IMG/VR virus record: IMGVR_UViG_3300047494_000008
Location: 1-53,156 of that record
Source of the DNA: a virus
Direction: 5' to 3' (one strand)
Length of the DNA: 53,156 nt
In this document: piece after piece, positions 52,591 through 53,156 of the stretch
Layout of the letters: every line of letters starts with the position of its first letter
How positions within the stretch are numbered: position 1 is the stretch's first letter
Position numbers and translations under genes: made by a program
Notes under the pieces: model-generated
What the model was told of the DNA's origin: nothing
Seen by the model: the letters and a program-made list of their open reading frames with translations, nothing else
Databases searched by the model: none

Positions 52591-53135
52591 AACCCTCGGT
52601 CGGCTTCCAGGATGGCCCCAACGGGCCTTGCGGGCTGTCCCTGATATTTCCCCCGATATGGTCTGTCAGTAGGCGCGTCGAGCCAATGAAAGACAAGCTG
52701 GCATATCGGATCGCCCGCCTGGATAAACACGCCTTCGTCCGAAAGGTTCACCAGTTCCAGCGTAAGATTTCCAACGAACCCTGGATCAAGCAACGTATTG
52801 AACGCGGATACGTGCAGTCGAGCGTAAGTGGATTTGTCGCAGACGTAGGCCGCAACATCCTTGGGGATGGCGAAGTTCTCAATCGTATTCGCCAGCGCAA
52901 AGTTTGGCTCAGGTGGGCTCTCATGTAACATGCACAACGCTACATTGGCGTCGCGCTCTATGCGCATGAAGTTCATGAGCGCGTGCCCTGGGTGAGGACC
53001 CAAGTTCAGGTCGTGGGCAATCCTGATGTCATAGGATGCGGGGCCTAGACCCCATGACTTGCCGTTGACGATCTGCTTTGTCTCGGAGAACGGCTCGATC
53101 ATTCGGCCACGGACAGTATTCGGTATGCAAAGCAT
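52587..53135 (-). CDS. dcd: dCTP deaminase (possibly bifunctional deaminase/dUTPase)
   Basis: 182 residues. Key motifs: GPASYDIRIAHD, KSTYARLHVS (K101-R106), DPGFVGNLTLELVNLS with catalytic E127, and the C-terminal YRGKYQGQP. It converts dCTP to dUTP (and dUMP if bifunctional) for thymidylate synthesis. Length fits the family (about 190). The ATG at 53135 lies inside a small palindrome and no binding site is visible in the 20 bases available before the window's end, so initiation signals may be weak or lie outside. Confidence 0.9.
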   Translation of the reverse strand: MLCIPNTVRGRMIEPFSETKQIVNGKSWGLGPASYDIRIAHDLNLGPHPGHALMNFMRIERDANVALCMLHESPPEPNFALANTIENFAIPKDVAAYVCDKSTYARLHVSAFNTLLDPGFVGNLTLELVNLSDEGVFIQAGDPICQLVFHWLDAPTDRPYRGKYQGQPARPVGAILEADRGL

Positions 53136-53137
53136 AC
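53123..53137. repeat. Small palindrome GTATGC-AAA-GCATAC over the dcd start
   Basis: Six-base perfect arms around three bases, with the start codon of the deaminase gene in one arm. Could sequester the start codon in mRNA; equally a chance palindrome. Confidence 0.4.
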
Positions 53138-53156
53138 GGATCGACTGCGCGCTTAA

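Noticed and set aside
1-53156. tRNA genes, CRISPR arrays, insertion sequences, integrase and attachment sites
   Set aside because: None seen: no GTTCRANYC T-loops in tRNA context, no regularly spaced repeats, no transposase or integrase motifs. The Cas4-like gene has no CRISPR neighbours.

Overview
The window looks like most or all of the genome of a tailed, double-stranded DNA bacteriophage, GC-rich by eye (roughly 60%). It carries a complete head module (terminase, portal, scaffold, N4-gp56-type capsid), no recognisable tail tube, tape measure or tail sheath, and one enormous internal virion protein, so a podovirus-like (short-tailed) particle is the best inference. There is no integrase, no recognised repressor, no tRNA, no CRISPR array and no phage RNA polymerase; transcription probably uses host sigma-70 RNA polymerase. 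GC richness and gene style would fit an alphaproteobacterial host, but nothing in the sequence proves this.

Layout. At 1-893 there are leftward genes (a 225-residue unknown protein and a possible 43-residue one). Between 894 and 2007 lies a control region around one small rightward gene (1322-1633). It holds a leftward promoter (937-965), a tandem repeat (1003-1055), and a rightward promoter (1804-1832) followed by a leader with mutually exclusive terminator and antiterminator stems. From 2008 to 35534 everything runs rightward: small terminase, large terminase, portal, scaffold, capsid, head-tail adaptor, the 2392-residue polyvalent protein, endolysin and a membrane protein (lysis), then tail fibre, lectin-like and repeat-rich virion proteins. 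From 53135 down to 35527 everything runs leftward: dCTP deaminase, family A DNA polymerase, HNH endonucleases, DEDDh exonuclease, MazG-like protein, Cas4-like nuclease, HTH protein, VRR-NUC-type nuclease, SGNH hydrolase, SNF2-type helicase, an SSB-like protein, a DUF5664 nucleotide hydrolase and a primase-helicase. Many leftward genes are tiny and joined by ATGA or TGATG overlaps, so translation is probably coupled. The two arms meet tail to tail with an 8-base overlap at 35527-35534.

If the molecule is circular or circularly permuted, leftward transcription from the promoter at 937-965 would run through the left end and into the replication arm, making 894-2007 the single divergent control region of the phage.

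The most unusual signal is a palindrome, A-W-C-A-N-T-G-W-T. I count 33 exact copies by eye across the window, against about one expected by simple base composition. One copy lies inside the spacer of the leftward promoter and one covers the -10/+1 region of the rightward promoter; the rest are scattered in genes on both arms, densest in the first 2 kb. This looks like an operator with dispersed copies, comparable in idea to the stoperators of mycobacteriophage L5, but no binding protein has been identified.
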